DNA of 64,000 nt from Actinospineispora acaciae DSM 45401 (GCF_000620785.1 NZ_JIAI01000004.1:310001-374000), one strand, 5' to 3'. Shown: positions 49,496-58,682, numbered from the stretch's first letter. Numbers and translations: made by a program. Notes: generated by a model not told the origin, from the letters alone.

Positions 49496-50476
49496 ATGTT
49501 GTTGTTGACCGAGGACGACGTGCGCGCGGCGATCGACGGGCCGGAGGCGGTGCGGGCGGTGCGCGACGGGTTCGTGGCGCTGGCGCGCGGCGAGGCCGTC
49601 TCACCGCCGAACTTCGACCTGGCGCTGCCCGACCGCAACGGCGAGCTGCACGTCAAAGGCGGTTACCTGACGGGACGGGAGCACTTCGCGGTCAAGCTGG
49701 CCACCGGGTTCTACGACAACCCGGGGCGCGGGCTGTCGGCGTCCGGGGGGATGAGCATCGCGCTGTCGTCGGTGACCGGCGAGATCGTCGCGCTGGTGGC
49801 CGACCGGGGGCTGCTCACCGAGCTGCGCACCGCGGCGGCGGGGGCGCTCGCGGCGGACCTGCTGGCGCGCGAACGGGTCGAGCGGGTGGCCGTGGTCGGG
49901 GCCGGCGGCCAGGCGCGCCACCAGCTCCGTGCGCTCCTGGGTGTGCGTACGCCGACCGAGGTCGTCGTGGCGGCCCGTCGTGCGGAGGCGGCCGTGGCGT
50001 ACGCCGAGGAGATGACGGCGTCGCTCGGGGTGTCCGTACGGGCGGTCGCGGATGTCGCCGAGGCGGTCAGGGGCGCGGACGTCATCGTCACCACGACCCC
50101 GGCCCGGTCCCCCGTGCTGCGCGCCGACTGGGTCCGGGCGGGCGCGCACGTCACGGCGGTGGGCTCGGACATGCCGGACAAGCACGAGCTGGACCCGTCG
50201 CTGCTGGCCCGCGCGGACAGGCTCGTCGTCGACTCCCTGGACGCGGCGGCCCGCTCCGGCGAGCTGCACCACGCGCTCGACGCCGGGCTGCTCGCCCGCG
50301 ACGACGTCCACGCCGAGCTGGGCGAGGTCGCGGCCGGCCTGCGCCCCGGGCGGACCGGACCCGACGAGGTCACCGTCTGCGACCTGACCGGGCTGGGCGT
50401 GCAGGATGTGGCCATCACGTCGCTGTTGGTGCGGCGCGCGGCCTCGCTGGGGCTGGGACAGAGACTGGACGTCTAG
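49496..50476 (+). CDS. Ornithine cyclodeaminase / mu-crystallin family protein
   Basis: 326 residues from ATG 49496 with AGGGAG upstream. NAD(P)-dependent imine reductase/cyclodeaminase fold: LTEDDVRAAIDGPEAVRAVRDGF, the substrate segment LHVKGGYLTG and FAVKLATGFYDN, the DRGLLTELRTAAAGALAADLLA helix and the Rossmann motif VAVVGAGGQARHQL. It may deaminate or reduce an amino acid-derived imine, in step with the RidA and aminotransferase genes. Followed 13 nt later by the FadR-type regulator. Confidence 0.87.
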   Translation: MLLLTEDDVRAAIDGPEAVRAVRDGFVALARGEAVSPPNFDLALPDRNGELHVKGGYLTGREHFAVKLATGFYDNPGRGLSASGGMSIALSSVTGEIVALVADRGLLTELRTAAAGALAADLLARERVERVAVVGAGGQARHQLRALLGVRTPTEVVVAARRAEAAVAYAEEMTASLGVSVRAVADVAEAVRGADVIVTTTPARSPVLRADWVRAGAHVTAVGSDMPDKHELDPSLLARADRLVVDSLDAAARSGELHHALDAGLLARDDVHAELGEVAAGLRPGRTGPDEVTVCDLTGLGVQDVAITSLLVRRAASLGLGQRLDV

Positions 50477-50489
50477 AACGGGGGACGCG

Positions 50490-51176
50490 ATGGGCCGGTT
50501 CGGGGTGAGCTTCGAGCGCAGGAGCACGCACAACGCGGTGACCGATGCGCTGCGCGAGGCGATCCTGTCCGGCCGGATCCTGCCCGGCACGCCGCTGCGG
50601 GAGATCCCGCTGAGCGAGGAGCTGGGCGTCTCCCGCAACACCGTGCGCGAGGCCTCCCGGGTGCTGGCCGCCGAGGGCCTGGTCCGCCACCAGATGAACC
50701 ACGGCGTGATCGTCACCGAGCTGTCCGACCACGAGATCGACGAGCTGTACGAGGCGCGCGGCGTGCTGGAGGCGGCCGGGGTGACCGCGCTGCTGGCTGC
50801 CGGCCCGGACGCACCCGCCTGGGCACGTCTCGCCTCGCTGGTCGAGCACATCGAGCGCGGCCTGGGGAGAGCAGACGTGGCCGCCGTGCTCGCCGGCGAC
50901 CGGGACTTCCACGCGGTGCTGGTCGAGGCCACCGGCAACGCCCGCCTCACCGCCTGGCATGCCGCCGTGCAGCAGGAGCTGCGCCTGGCGCTCAACCTCG
51001 CCGAGCGCAGCACCCGCGAGCTGGGCCGCGCCGGCGACGACCACCGCGTCCTGCTCGACGCGCTGCGCGGCGGGGACCACGAGCACGCCCAGCGCGAGCT
51101 GCGCGAGCACCTCGGCGCCGGCGCCGCCGAGCTGCACCGGCTGCGCAAGCTAGTCCAGCAGCGACGCGACCAGTGA
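50490..51176 (+). CDS. GntR-family regulator, FadR/FCD subfamily
   Basis: 228 residues from ATG 50490 with GGGGGA upstream. Winged helix THNAVTDALREAILSGRILPG, LSEELGVSRNTVREASRVLAAEGLV and the wing HGVIV, then FCD domain (LYEARGVLEAAGV, DRDFHAVLVEATGN). It probably controls both the cyclodeaminase and the divergent aminotransferase operon through TTGTTCTACAA at 49448. Its end overlaps the convergent oxidoreductase by 27 nt. Confidence 0.9.
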   Translation: MGRFGVSFERRSTHNAVTDALREAILSGRILPGTPLREIPLSEELGVSRNTVREASRVLAAEGLVRHQMNHGVIVTELSDHEIDELYEARGVLEAAGVTALLAAGPDAPAWARLASLVEHIERGLGRADVAAVLAGDRDFHAVLVEATGNARLTAWHAAVQQELRLALNLAERSTRELGRAGDDHRVLLDALRGGDHEHAQRELREHLGAGAAELHRLRKLVQQRRDQ

Positions 51177-52058
51177 CCGTGCCTGGGCGATCAGCTCGAC
51201 CTGCCGGCGCCAGTCCCCGTCGACGGGGTCGATCGGGTTGAGCACCAGGTGCGTCACGCCGGCCCGCGCGTGCTCGGCCATCCGCTCGGCCGCCCACTCC
51301 GGGGTGCCGCTGATCGGGATCGACGCCGCCTCCTCGATCGGCACGCCGTAGTTCCCGCTCAGCGCGCGCACGATGCCCTCCACCCCGGCGCCGCCGGGAT
51401 CGTCGCCGAGCACGCCCACCCCACCGACCGCGACCTCCGGCACCGCCCGCCCCTCGGCGGCCGCCACCTCGGCCAGCCGTTCCCGACCGGCGGCCACCGT
51501 GGCGGGCCCGACCATGGCCGGGAACCAGACGTCGGCGTGCCGCACGGTCCGGCGCAACGCGGCCGCCGTGGTCCCGGCCATCCAGACCGGCGGCGGGGTC
51601 GCACCCGGAGCCAAGGTGATCTCCGCGCCACCGACCATGGCCGGCTCGCCCGCCACCAGCCCCGGCAGCAGCTCCAACGCCCGGTCGGTGCGCGGGCCGC
51701 GCTCGGCGTAGGGCACCCCGACCGCCTCCCAGCCCGCCGTCCCGTGCACCGCGCCTCCGGCGCCGATCCCCAGCACCAGCCGACCGCCTGACACCTGCTG
51801 CAGCGCCGCCACCTGCTTGGCCGCCCAGGCCACCGGCCGCAGCGCGAGGATCATCACCCCGTACCCGACCTGGACCCTCCTGGTCGCGGCGGCGGCCGCC
51901 GCCAGCACGACCGTGCTGTCCAGCATCGGCTCCACCGGCGTGAGGTGATCGCCGACGAACACCGAGTCCAGCCCCACCTCCTCGGCGTGCGCGGCACAGG
52001 CCGCGACGTCGTCCACCGGCGCCGTCCCCACCCCGCTGATGAAGACCCCTACCCGCAT
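51150..52058 (-). CDS. LLM-class F420-dependent oxidoreductase
   Basis: 302 residues from ATG 52058 with GAGGAGG upstream. TIM-barrel luciferase-like family: MRVGVFISG, AEEVGLDSVFVGDHL, VGYGVMILALRPVAWAAKQVAALQQVSGGRLVLGIGAGG, PPVWMAG. Not closely similar in detail to the one at 627-1538. Divergent from an HxlR regulator that probably represses it. Substrate unknown. Confidence 0.87.
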   Translation of the reverse strand: MRVGVFISGVGTAPVDDVAACAAHAEEVGLDSVFVGDHLTPVEPMLDSTVVLAAAAAATRRVQVGYGVMILALRPVAWAAKQVAALQQVSGGRLVLGIGAGGAVHGTAGWEAVGVPYAERGPRTDRALELLPGLVAGEPAMVGGAEITLAPGATPPPVWMAGTTAAALRRTVRHADVWFPAMVGPATVAAGRERLAEVAAAEGRAVPEVAVGGVGVLGDDPGGAGVEGIVRALSGNYGVPIEEAASIPISGTPEWAAERMAEHARAGVTHLVLNPIDPVDGDWRRQVELIAQARSLVASLLD

Positions 52059-52088
52059 GTCGTCGCCTCCTCTCGCGGACATCTCGAC

Positions 52089-52140
52089 GGTAGGAACCAG
52101 CACTTTCTGCTAGGAAGTAGGTACCTGAAAGTTCCTTACC
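52089..52140. promoter_or_regulatory. Repeat-rich divergent promoter (HxlR operator candidate)
   Basis: Contains TAGGAA twice, 20 bp apart (52091 and 52111), the palindrome AGGTACCT (52119-52126), ACTTTC/GAAAGT arms (52102-52107, 52127-52132), and GGTAGGAAC against GTTCCTTACC at the edges. Which set binds the regulator cannot be decided by eye. Confidence 0.45.
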
Positions 52141-52158
52141 CACCCGGGGGGAATCCCG

Positions 52159-52554
52159 ATGACCACCACGAGCGCAAGCCAACGCCGGGACCAGGCCAAA
52201 CAGGCCTACGACGCCTTCATCGCCGCCTGCCCCACCCGCCAGCTGATGGAGTCGTTGAACGACAAGTGGGTGGGCCTGATCTTCTGCGCGCTGGGCGAGG
52301 GCGACATGCGGCACAGCGAGCTGGGCCGGCGCATCGCGGGCGTGAGCAGCAAGATGCTGACCCAGACGCTGCGCACGCTCGAACGCGACGGCCTGGTCAC
52401 CCGCACCGTCACCCCGACCGTGCCGGTCCGCGTCGACTACGCGCTCAGCCCGCTCGGCCGCGACCTGCTGCCCCGGATGGTCGCCATCAAGGACTGGGCC
52501 GAGACCCATATCGAGCAGGTCGACGCCGCCCGCCGGGCCTACGACCGTCGCTAG
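52159..52554 (+). CDS. HxlR-family regulator
   Basis: 131 residues. HxlR winged helix with the family order: CPTRQLMESLNDKWVGLIFCALGEG, MRHSELGRRIAGVSSKMLTQTLRTLERDGLVTRTVTPTVPVRVDYALSPLG. A conserved Cys in ACPTRQ could be redox- or aldehyde-sensing, as in several HxlR proteins. Divergent from the F420 oxidoreductase. Confidence 0.88.
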   Translation: MTTTSASQRRDQAKQAYDAFIAACPTRQLMESLNDKWVGLIFCALGEGDMRHSELGRRIAGVSSKMLTQTLRTLERDGLVTRTVTPTVPVRVDYALSPLGRDLLPRMVAIKDWAETHIEQVDAARRAYDRR

Positions 52555-53788
52555 CGACGTACCGGCCGGCGAGCAGGATCGCCGTCGTGCTGACCACCGC
52601 CAGCGCCATGATCCAGAAGGCGGGCGCGAGCTTGCTGCCGGTGGTGGCGATCAACCAGGTCACCACCAGCGGGGTGAGGCCGCCGAAGACGGCGATGCCG
52701 AGGTTGTAGCCGATGGACAGCCCGGTCGCCCGGGTCCGGACCGGGAAGATCTCGGCCATCAGCGCGCCGAGCGGCCCGCTGTACCAGACCTTGACCAGGC
52801 CCATCAGCGTCACCACCGCCGTGACCACGGCGAAGCTCGGAACGCTCTTGATCAGGAGGAAGAACGGCAGGCTGGTCACGAAGATCAGCACGGCCGCGGC
52901 GGCGAGCATCCGGGTGCGGCCGATCCTGTCCGAGAGGTGCCCGGCGAGCGGGGAGCACACGGTGAGCACCACGCCGGTGAGGATGGTCGCGGTGAAGCTG
53001 GTGGAGGTGGGCAGGCCCAGCTCGCGGATGGCGAACGTCGGCATGTAGGTGAGCAGGTAGTTCAGCCCGGTGGAGACGGCGAGGACGCCGATGGTGAGCA
53101 GGATGCGGGACTTCTGGGTTCTGATCGTCGCGCGCAGCGGGTGCTCCGGCTCGGCGCGAGCGCTCGTGAACTCCGGTGAGTCGCGCAGGTGGCGGCGGAT
53201 GTAGAAGCCGACCGGTCCGAGCAGCAGGCCTATCGCGAACGGGATGCGCCAGCCCCAGGAGTCGAACTGTGCCGGGGTGAGCACTCCGGACAGGACGGCG
53301 AGGAGCACGGTGGCCAGCAGGGTCGACGCCGCCTGGCTGGCCCCCTGCCAGGCGCCCATGAACCCGCGCCGGTTGGCGTTCTGCTCGATCAGGTACGCGG
53401 TCGCGCTGCCGAACTCGCCGCCGGCCGAGAACCCCTGCAGCAGCACGGCGACCAGCATGCCGATCGGGGCGAGCACGCCGATCGTGTCGTAGCCAGGGAT
53501 GAAGGTGATCAGGAAGGTGGCGGCCACCATGATCCGGATCGCGATCATCAGCGCCGGCATCCGGCCGACCCGGTCGGCGTAGGCGCCGAGCACGACCGCC
53601 CCGACCGGCCGGATGAAGTACGCCGCGCCGATGCTGGCCACCGCGAGCATCAGCGACAGCGCCTGGTCGGTGGCCGGGAAGAACCGGCGGGCGATCACGT
53701 CGGCGAGCAGCGCGTACGAGCTGAAGCTCATCCACTCCAGCCCGTTGCCGATCGACGCGGCGGCGACCGCCCGCGCCTGGGACGTCAC
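52487..53788 (-). CDS. MFS transporter, MHS family
   Basis: 433 residues from a GTG overlapping the peptidase stop by 4 nt. Metabolite:H+ symporter pattern: ASIGNGLEWMSFSSYALLADVIARRFF, YADRVGRMPALM, GFSAGGEFGSATAYLIE and GALMAEIFPVRTRATGLSIGYN. The last about 20 residues, rich in Arg/Gly/Pro, run antisense over the HxlR gene 3' end (68 nt overlap). Co-transcribed with an M20 peptidase, so it likely imports a small peptide or N-acyl amino acid. Confidence 0.87.
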   Translation of the reverse strand: MTSQARAVAAASIGNGLEWMSFSSYALLADVIARRFFPATDQALSLMLAVASIGAAYFIRPVGAVVLGAYADRVGRMPALMIAIRIMVAATFLITFIPGYDTIGVLAPIGMLVAVLLQGFSAGGEFGSATAYLIEQNANRRGFMGAWQGASQAASTLLATVLLAVLSGVLTPAQFDSWGWRIPFAIGLLLGPVGFYIRRHLRDSPEFTSARAEPEHPLRATIRTQKSRILLTIGVLAVSTGLNYLLTYMPTFAIRELGLPTSTSFTATILTGVVLTVCSPLAGHLSDRIGRTRMLAAAAVLIFVTSLPFFLLIKSVPSFAVVTAVVTLMGLVKVWYSGPLGALMAEIFPVRTRATGLSIGYNLGIAVFGGLTPLVVTWLIATTGSKLAPAFWIMALAVVSTTAILLAGRYVASDGRRPGGRRRPARYGSRPSP

Positions 53789-55134
53789 CGCCCGGCCTTT
53801 CCGACGCTGAGCAGCGCGCTGGCCGCCGTCACGATGCCGTCGTGGAACCGGCGCAGCTCGAAGTTCTCGTTCGGCGCGTGGTTGCGCTCGTCGACGTTCG
53901 CCAGCGGGATGCCGTAGCACGGCAGGCCGAGGCCGTCGGTCAGCGCGGCGATCGGCAGGCTGCCGCCCTGCGCCGGGGCGAGCAGCGCGGGCTTGCCGGC
54001 CGCCTCGCCGACCCCGCGCGCCACCGCCTCGGCGAACGGCGCGTCCGGCAGCGTGCGGGACGGCTCCATGCCGACCTTGAACCGCACCTCGGCGTGCGGC
54101 AGCCGAGCCCGCGCGTGCGCGCGCACCGCGTCCTGAACCGTCCGAACCCGCTGCCCGCAGGCCAACCGCATGTCACAGCGCGCGACCGCGACCGAGGGGA
54201 TCACCGTCCGATGGTCGTCGCCGTCCAGGCAGGACAGCGAGTTGATGCTGAACGTGGGCAGCGCCAGCCGCTCGTTGTACCCCGGCCCGTCCGGGTGGGC
54301 GTCCATCCGGTCCAGCCCGGCGCCGGCCAGCACAGCGGCCGCGTCCACCGGCAGCGCGCGCAACGCGTCCCGCTCCCCGTCGGTCAACGGCGTGACGCCG
54401 TCGTCGTGCCCGCGCACCCCGATCCGCCCGTCCGGCCCGCGCATGCCCGCGAGCAGCCACACCAGCTCCCAGGCCGGGTTCGGCGCGACGTTGCCCCAGT
54501 TCCCCGAGTGCAGCGCGGAGCTCGCGCCGCGCACGGTGATCTCGAAGCTCAGCGCGCCGCGCACGCCCAGCGACACCGTCGGCTCGTAGCTGTCGTGCAC
54601 CGGCCCGTCGCTCCACAGCGCGACGTCGGCGTCGATCTCCTCGCGCATCGACGCCAGCGTGTCCGTCAGGTGCGGGCTGCCGATCTCCTCCTCGCCGTCG
54701 AGCACCACTGTCACCGAGCACGGCAGCCCGCCGCCCTCGTCGCGCAGTGCCCGCAGCGCGAGCAGCTGGGCCAGGTGCTGCCCCTTGTTGTCGCCGGTGC
54801 CCCGCCCGTACATCCGCCCGCCGCGCACGGTGGCCTGGAACGGCGGGCTGTCCCACTCCCCGAGCGGTCCCGGCGGCTGCACGTCGTAGTGGCCGTAGAT
54901 CACCACGTGCGGGCTGCCGTCCGGCCCCTTCGCATGGCCCGTCACCAGCGGCCACCCGCCGGTCTCGACCACCCTCGGGGCCAGCCCGCTGCCCTCGACC
55001 AGGCGCCGCGCGTGCTCGGTGGCCTCGGGCATGCCCTCGCCGGTCGCGCTCACGCTCGGCACCGCCACCCAGTCCGCCAGCTCCCGCTCGTGCCGGGAGC
55101 GGTTGCGCTCGACGTACGTCCTGATCGCGTCCAT
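53785..55134 (-). CDS. M20-family metallopeptidase
   Basis: 449 residues from ATG 55134 with GGAG upstream. Dizinc dipeptidase/deacylase of the M20/ArgE/CNDP group: metal ligands in VIYGHYDVQPPG (His, Asp), GRGTGDNKGQ (bridging Asp), VLDGEEEIGS (catalytic Glu and metal Glu), SDGPV and the C-terminal NHAPNENF. A dimerisation insert follows LGVRGALSFEITVRG. Coupled to an MHS transporter and divergent from a winged-helix regulator, suggesting dipeptide or acyl-amino-acid use. Confidence 0.9.
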   Translation of the reverse strand: MDAIRTYVERNRSRHERELADWVAVPSVSATGEGMPEATEHARRLVEGSGLAPRVVETGGWPLVTGHAKGPDGSPHVVIYGHYDVQPPGPLGEWDSPPFQATVRGGRMYGRGTGDNKGQHLAQLLALRALRDEGGGLPCSVTVVLDGEEEIGSPHLTDTLASMREEIDADVALWSDGPVHDSYEPTVSLGVRGALSFEITVRGASSALHSGNWGNVAPNPAWELVWLLAGMRGPDGRIGVRGHDDGVTPLTDGERDALRALPVDAAAVLAGAGLDRMDAHPDGPGYNERLALPTFSINSLSCLDGDDHRTVIPSVAVARCDMRLACGQRVRTVQDAVRAHARARLPHAEVRFKVGMEPSRTLPDAPFAEAVARGVGEAAGKPALLAPAQGGSLPIAALTDGLGLPCYGIPLANVDERNHAPNENFELRRFHDGIVTAASALLSVGKAGR

Positions 55135-55197
55135 GCGGTCTCCGATTTCATAAACTGATATCGATCGCAATCTCGCGAATCGGTTACGCTCCTGTCA

Positions 55198-55761
55198 ATG
55201 CCCGAGCCGCGTCCCCCCACGACGCCCGCACAGCTCCGCGCGCTCACCCACCCGCTGAGCTGGCGCGTGCTACGCCTGTGCCTGGACGAACCCTGGACGA
55301 ACCAACAGCTCGCCGAGCGCCTCGGCGTCGCCCCCGCCACCCTGCTGCGCCGGGTCCGGGCGCTCACCGAGGCCGGCTTCCTGGTCGCCGAGGCCCCCCG
55401 CCAGGGCCCGCACGGCGCCTGGGAACGCCCCTACCGCGCCACCGGCCGCACCTGGCGCCTCGAGTTCGGCCCCGACGACGAGGAGCACCTGCACGCCAAG
55501 GTCGAGCTCGCGGTGCTCGACGCGCACCGAGCCGAGCTCCGGGAGAACGACCCCACCGCCCCCCAACACGTCCGCCGCGCCGTACTCCGCCTCGACGACA
55601 CCGCCCGCACCGAACTGACCGCCCGCCTCGACGCCCTGCTCGACGAGTTCATCGCCCGCTCCGCCCCCAACGGCACTCCCATCTCAGTCCTCTGGAGCGC
55701 CGCCGAACGCAAACCCACCGCCGCTTCACTGGACGTCGAACCCACATTCCCCTCGGACTAG
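55198..55761 (+). CDS. Winged-helix (ArsR-like) regulator
   Basis: 187 residues. N-terminal helix-turn-helix of the ArsR/HTH_20 sort: LRALTHPLSWRVLRLCLDEPWTNQQLAERLGVAPATLLRRVRALTEAGFLVAE, then a wing with YRATGRTWRLEFG and a helical C-terminal half containing ELTARLDALLDEFIAR. Divergent from the M20/MHS operon across a 63-nt AT-rich gap (TGATATCGATCGC), which it likely regulates. Confidence 0.83.
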   Translation: MPEPRPPTTPAQLRALTHPLSWRVLRLCLDEPWTNQQLAERLGVAPATLLRRVRALTEAGFLVAEAPRQGPHGAWERPYRATGRTWRLEFGPDDEEHLHAKVELAVLDAHRAELRENDPTAPQHVRRAVLRLDDTARTELTARLDALLDEFIARSAPNGTPISVLWSAAERKPTAASLDVEPTFPSD

Positions 55762-56029
55762 CCTCCCTGTGCTCAGGGCGCGAGCGTCAAAGTTCGCCGG
55801 TCCGCGTGGGTTTGAGGGCATCTGACCCGGTCGCCTGGCCAGCGCGCACGTCGTCGAGGTATTAGGCCAGTCCTGCGAAACTTGCCGCGCGCAGGCGCTA
55901 ACGCCGCGCGGGTGACTGACGGTGACCACAGGTCGTCGTTGGGCCGGGATAGTCTGCGACCTAACCGGACCGGCCTCGTCGTGAGCCATACGGCGGTCCC
56001 CGCGCGCCTGGCGGCTAGACTGCGCGGCC

Positions 56030-56497
56030 ATGTCGAGCGAGGCACGCTCCGAGTCCGAGGAGCGCGAAGGGGAGCCTGCTCATACCCCGACGCCCGTAGA
56101 CAAGACGATCATGACGCGCGCCGACCTTCCGGCTCCACCCCGCGAGACCGCCTTCCGCCGGCTTCGCAGGCGCTACAGATCAACCGGGAGGCACGCCGGT
56201 ATTAGCTTGTGGATGCTGCGACGGGGCCTCCCCCTAAGCGCGCCACTCGCGATCTTGTTCGTAGCAGGCGGGCACTATCTAGGCTGGGCCACGGCATTTG
56301 ACGTACTGATCCAGATCACCTCACCGAGCAGCACTTCAGTACCAGCTCTGGCCTACGTCCTCTCGATCACCGGTTGGCTGCTCGTACCGGGTCTTGTCGG
56401 CGCTGTCACCGGCTACTTCGTCAGCAACTCGGTTACGTCACGGCGGCAGACCCCTTTAGCTAAAGCCTTCCCACCCCCGGGGGACGCGAATGGGTAA
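56030..56497 (+). CDS. Membrane protein, DUF6313-like
   Basis: 155 residues. Charged N-terminal 45 residues, a basic RRLRRRYRSTGRHAGISLWMLRRGLPLSAPLAILFVAGGHYLGWATAFDVL region, then a second helix pair with YVLSITGWLLVPGLVGAVTGYF and a short basic tail. It resembles the actinobacterial DUF6313 family from memory; function unknown. Overlaps the next gene by 8 nt and opens a three-gene run. Confidence 0.65.
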   Translation: MSSEARSESEEREGEPAHTPTPVDKTIMTRADLPAPPRETAFRRLRRRYRSTGRHAGISLWMLRRGLPLSAPLAILFVAGGHYLGWATAFDVLIQITSPSSTSVPALAYVLSITGWLLVPGLVGAVTGYFVSNSVTSRRQTPLAKAFPPPGDANG

Positions 56498-56813
56498 GTG
56501 GATCCCACTACTGAGCGACTTCTGCTACCAAAACGAGTTCGGCATCGAGGGCAGCTTCACCATCGCTTTCGTGCGCCAGCATCACAATGACTGGGGAACG
56601 GCACAAGATCACTGGGAACGGATCGTAAGTCGCGTTCTCGATACCGAGGCAATCCCCACCGGCGCAAGCGGAACGGAGGCGATGTTTCACGCAGTCCGAG
56701 CCAGTACAGTGATCATCGATCGAGACCACAAAGGCAGATGTCCGCATTGCGCGAAAAGTTCATCTAAACGAAGAAGCGCCACCCTTCAATCCAAAACGGA
56801 GGGAGGGCAATAA
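56490..56813 (+). CDS. Hypothetical protein, 107 residues
   Basis: Not recognised. Begins MGKWIPLLSDFCYQNEFGIEGSF, contains AFVRQHHNDWGTAQDHWERIVSRVL and ends with a basic segment carrying CPHCAK, a possible zinc knuckle half. Overlaps the DUF6313-like gene by 8 nt and ends 2 nt before the YegP-like gene, so the three are surely co-transcribed. Confidence 0.6.
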   Translation: MGKWIPLLSDFCYQNEFGIEGSFTIAFVRQHHNDWGTAQDHWERIVSRVLDTEAIPTGASGTEAMFHAVRASTVIIDRDHKGRCPHCAKSSSKRRSATLQSKTEGGQ

Positions 56814-56815
56814 AG

Positions 56816-57628
56816 ATGGAAACTGAAAGCAGCCAGGATAAAAATAAGCTCTATGCCCTTTGCCTGGAGTTGCTCTCCAACGTTCATGGATCCGACGATC
56901 CGGCCTGGCTTCATCGCGCGGCATCTGAGACCGTCGCGGCTGTCGAACGCACTCGCAGTCGAAGTGAATACCTATATACGGCGCGCCGCAGACCAGACGA
57001 CACGCCTTCGCTCAAGGCACAGCTCGAAATAGACAAAGCATCAGTCGGACTCCTACACAGCCGCGCCGCGCGCACAATCGCGCGTAGATATGAAGCAGGC
57101 AGATCCGTCCAAGACTTGGCGAATGAGTATTCAGTCGAGGAAGCCGATATCCGCAATGCCATCACAGGTGCCGGATTCAGACTAGAACCAACAGACCTGC
57201 ACCCTGCAGCTTCTACCCACCCCGGGGCACAAGGTACTGGATCGGGCGGCAAGTTTGAAGTATACAAAGACCGCGCCGGCAAGTATCGATTTCGCTTGAG
57301 GGCGTTCAACGGGCAGATACTCGCCGCCGCAGGCGAGGCTTATGAAACAAGAGATGCCGCTATTATCGCGATCACGTCGGTTCGAGACGCCGTCAAAGAT
57401 CCAAACATTCATATCCCGGAAGGCCCGTCGAAAGACAAGGGTACGCGAGTCAAAGTTGGTCGGTTCGAGATATATATAGATCGAGCCGATAGATATCGGT
57501 TTCGCCTGAAGGCGCCTGATGGACAGGTACTTGCCACTGGTGAGGCATTCGAGAGTCTTCGCATGATCCGACGTTGCATCGATTCCATCATCATGTCAGC
57601 AAACGATGCAGAACTTAAGGACGGCTAA
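56816..57628 (+). CDS. YegP/UPF0339-domain protein with HTH-like N-terminus
   Basis: 270 residues. The C-terminal half has two copies of the YegP (DUF1508) hairpin unit: GKFEVYKDRAGKYRFRLRAFNGQILAAAGEAYETRDAAIIAI and GRFEIYIDRADRYRFRLKAPDGQVLATGEAFES. The N-terminal half is helical and includes ARRYEAGRSVQDLANEYSVEEADIRNAI, which resembles a helix-turn-helix. Codon usage is AT-richer than the surroundings. Role unknown; part of an operon-like trio. Confidence 0.78.
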   Translation: METESSQDKNKLYALCLELLSNVHGSDDPAWLHRAASETVAAVERTRSRSEYLYTARRRPDDTPSLKAQLEIDKASVGLLHSRAARTIARRYEAGRSVQDLANEYSVEEADIRNAITGAGFRLEPTDLHPAASTHPGAQGTGSGGKFEVYKDRAGKYRFRLRAFNGQILAAAGEAYETRDAAIIAITSVRDAVKDPNIHIPEGPSKDKGTRVKVGRFEIYIDRADRYRFRLKAPDGQVLATGEAFESLRMIRRCIDSIIMSANDAELKDG

Positions 57629-57824
57629 GTCCGACACACGCGCGGTGGGGCCGTCGACCACAGACCGGCCCACCCGCAGATCTATCTACTCCCGATGCTT
57701 AGATAGCCACAGCGTCCCGCTTCACTCCAGGCGGCCACAGAGCCCATCTCTCCAACGCCCACGTTCCTCATCGACATTCAGCGGTACGACGGGCGCCCTC
57801 AACGCGGTCTGCAAGTGCGTGCCG

Positions 57825-58682
57825 CTATTCGGCTGTGAGAGCACCGAGTGCGGGCCACGGCGGACCCTGGCGGAGCAGGGACAGGATGTTCCGGCCATGC
57901 CGGTGACCATCCGGAAACTGATCGCTGATGTCCCAGCGCCATGCGGCGACCATCGCAAGCACCAGCCGCCGACACTCCGCCAGCAGAACCTGGTCGATGC
58001 CCGGATAGCGGGCGCCAACCTCCTCCGGCACGTGGGCGACATCAAACTCGACGGGTCCCCGGCAGCACGTCTCGAAGTCGATGAACAGCAGGCCATCACG
58101 GGTGCTCAGGAGGTTGCCAGGATGCGGTTCGCCGTGCAGTAGCTGCTCGGCGGCACCGCGACCGCGGATCCGTTCACGAGCGCTCCGCAGCGCGCCGAGG
58201 AGCAGATGCCGGTCGGCCTCGGCGAGCGCGGGGGTTTCCTCTCGGTGCGCGACCAGCCCTTCGGCCTCCGCGACCCGGTCCAGGAAGTGTGGGGTTGCGA
58301 TCTCGACCCTTCGCATGCCGGCGTGCAGGCGTTGGAGCACGCCTGCGTATGCGCCCGGTACGTCCAGGTCAGGAGCCACCACCTCGTAGTAGGTCCACAA
58401 GGTCACCGCGAAGCCGTCGCGTTCGTAGACCCGCGGCTCAACCCGGGGCTCCAGCGCCGCGACGGGGCTCGCGGTCCCGGCGAGTCGCAGAGCAAGCTCG
58501 ACCTCAAGCGCGGCTACCTCTTGCCCCACCGGTGCTACGCGGGCGAAGACGCCACACGGCACCAGGCGCAGGGCGAGCTTGTTCGAATTCTGAACCACGA
58601 CCGCGTCGTCGACCCGCAGATGCAACTCGCCCGCCAGCGCTGTCGCCGCAGCCACCGCGCGCGACACGAGCTCCGCCTCCAC
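57825..58682 (-). CDS. Aminoglycoside phosphotransferase-family kinase
   Basis: 285 residues. Protein-kinase-like small-molecule kinase fold: the nucleotide lobe (NKLALRLVPCGVFARVAP), the catalytic loop LLHGEPHPGNLL and the metal segment LLFIDFETCCRGPVEFDVAHV. The catalytic Asp of the usual HxD loop is Glu here (HGE), a variant seen in some family members. Substrate could be an antibiotic, sugar or amino alcohol. Stands alone. Confidence 0.82.
   Translation of the reverse strand: MEAELVSRAVAAATALAGELHLRVDDAVVVQNSNKLALRLVPCGVFARVAPVGQEVAALEVELALRLAGTASPVAALEPRVEPRVYERDGFAVTLWTYYEVVAPDLDVPGAYAGVLQRLHAGMRRVEIATPHFLDRVAEAEGLVAHREETPALAEADRHLLLGALRSARERIRGRGAAEQLLHGEPHPGNLLSTRDGLLFIDFETCCRGPVEFDVAHVPEEVGARYPGIDQVLLAECRRLVLAMVAAWRWDISDQFPDGHRHGRNILSLLRQGPPWPALGALTAE

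Noticed and set aside
57629..57824. 178-codon plus ORF starting at 57606
   Set aside because: It overlaps the kinase gene on the other strand and its translation is Arg/Ser/Pro-rich with no motif.
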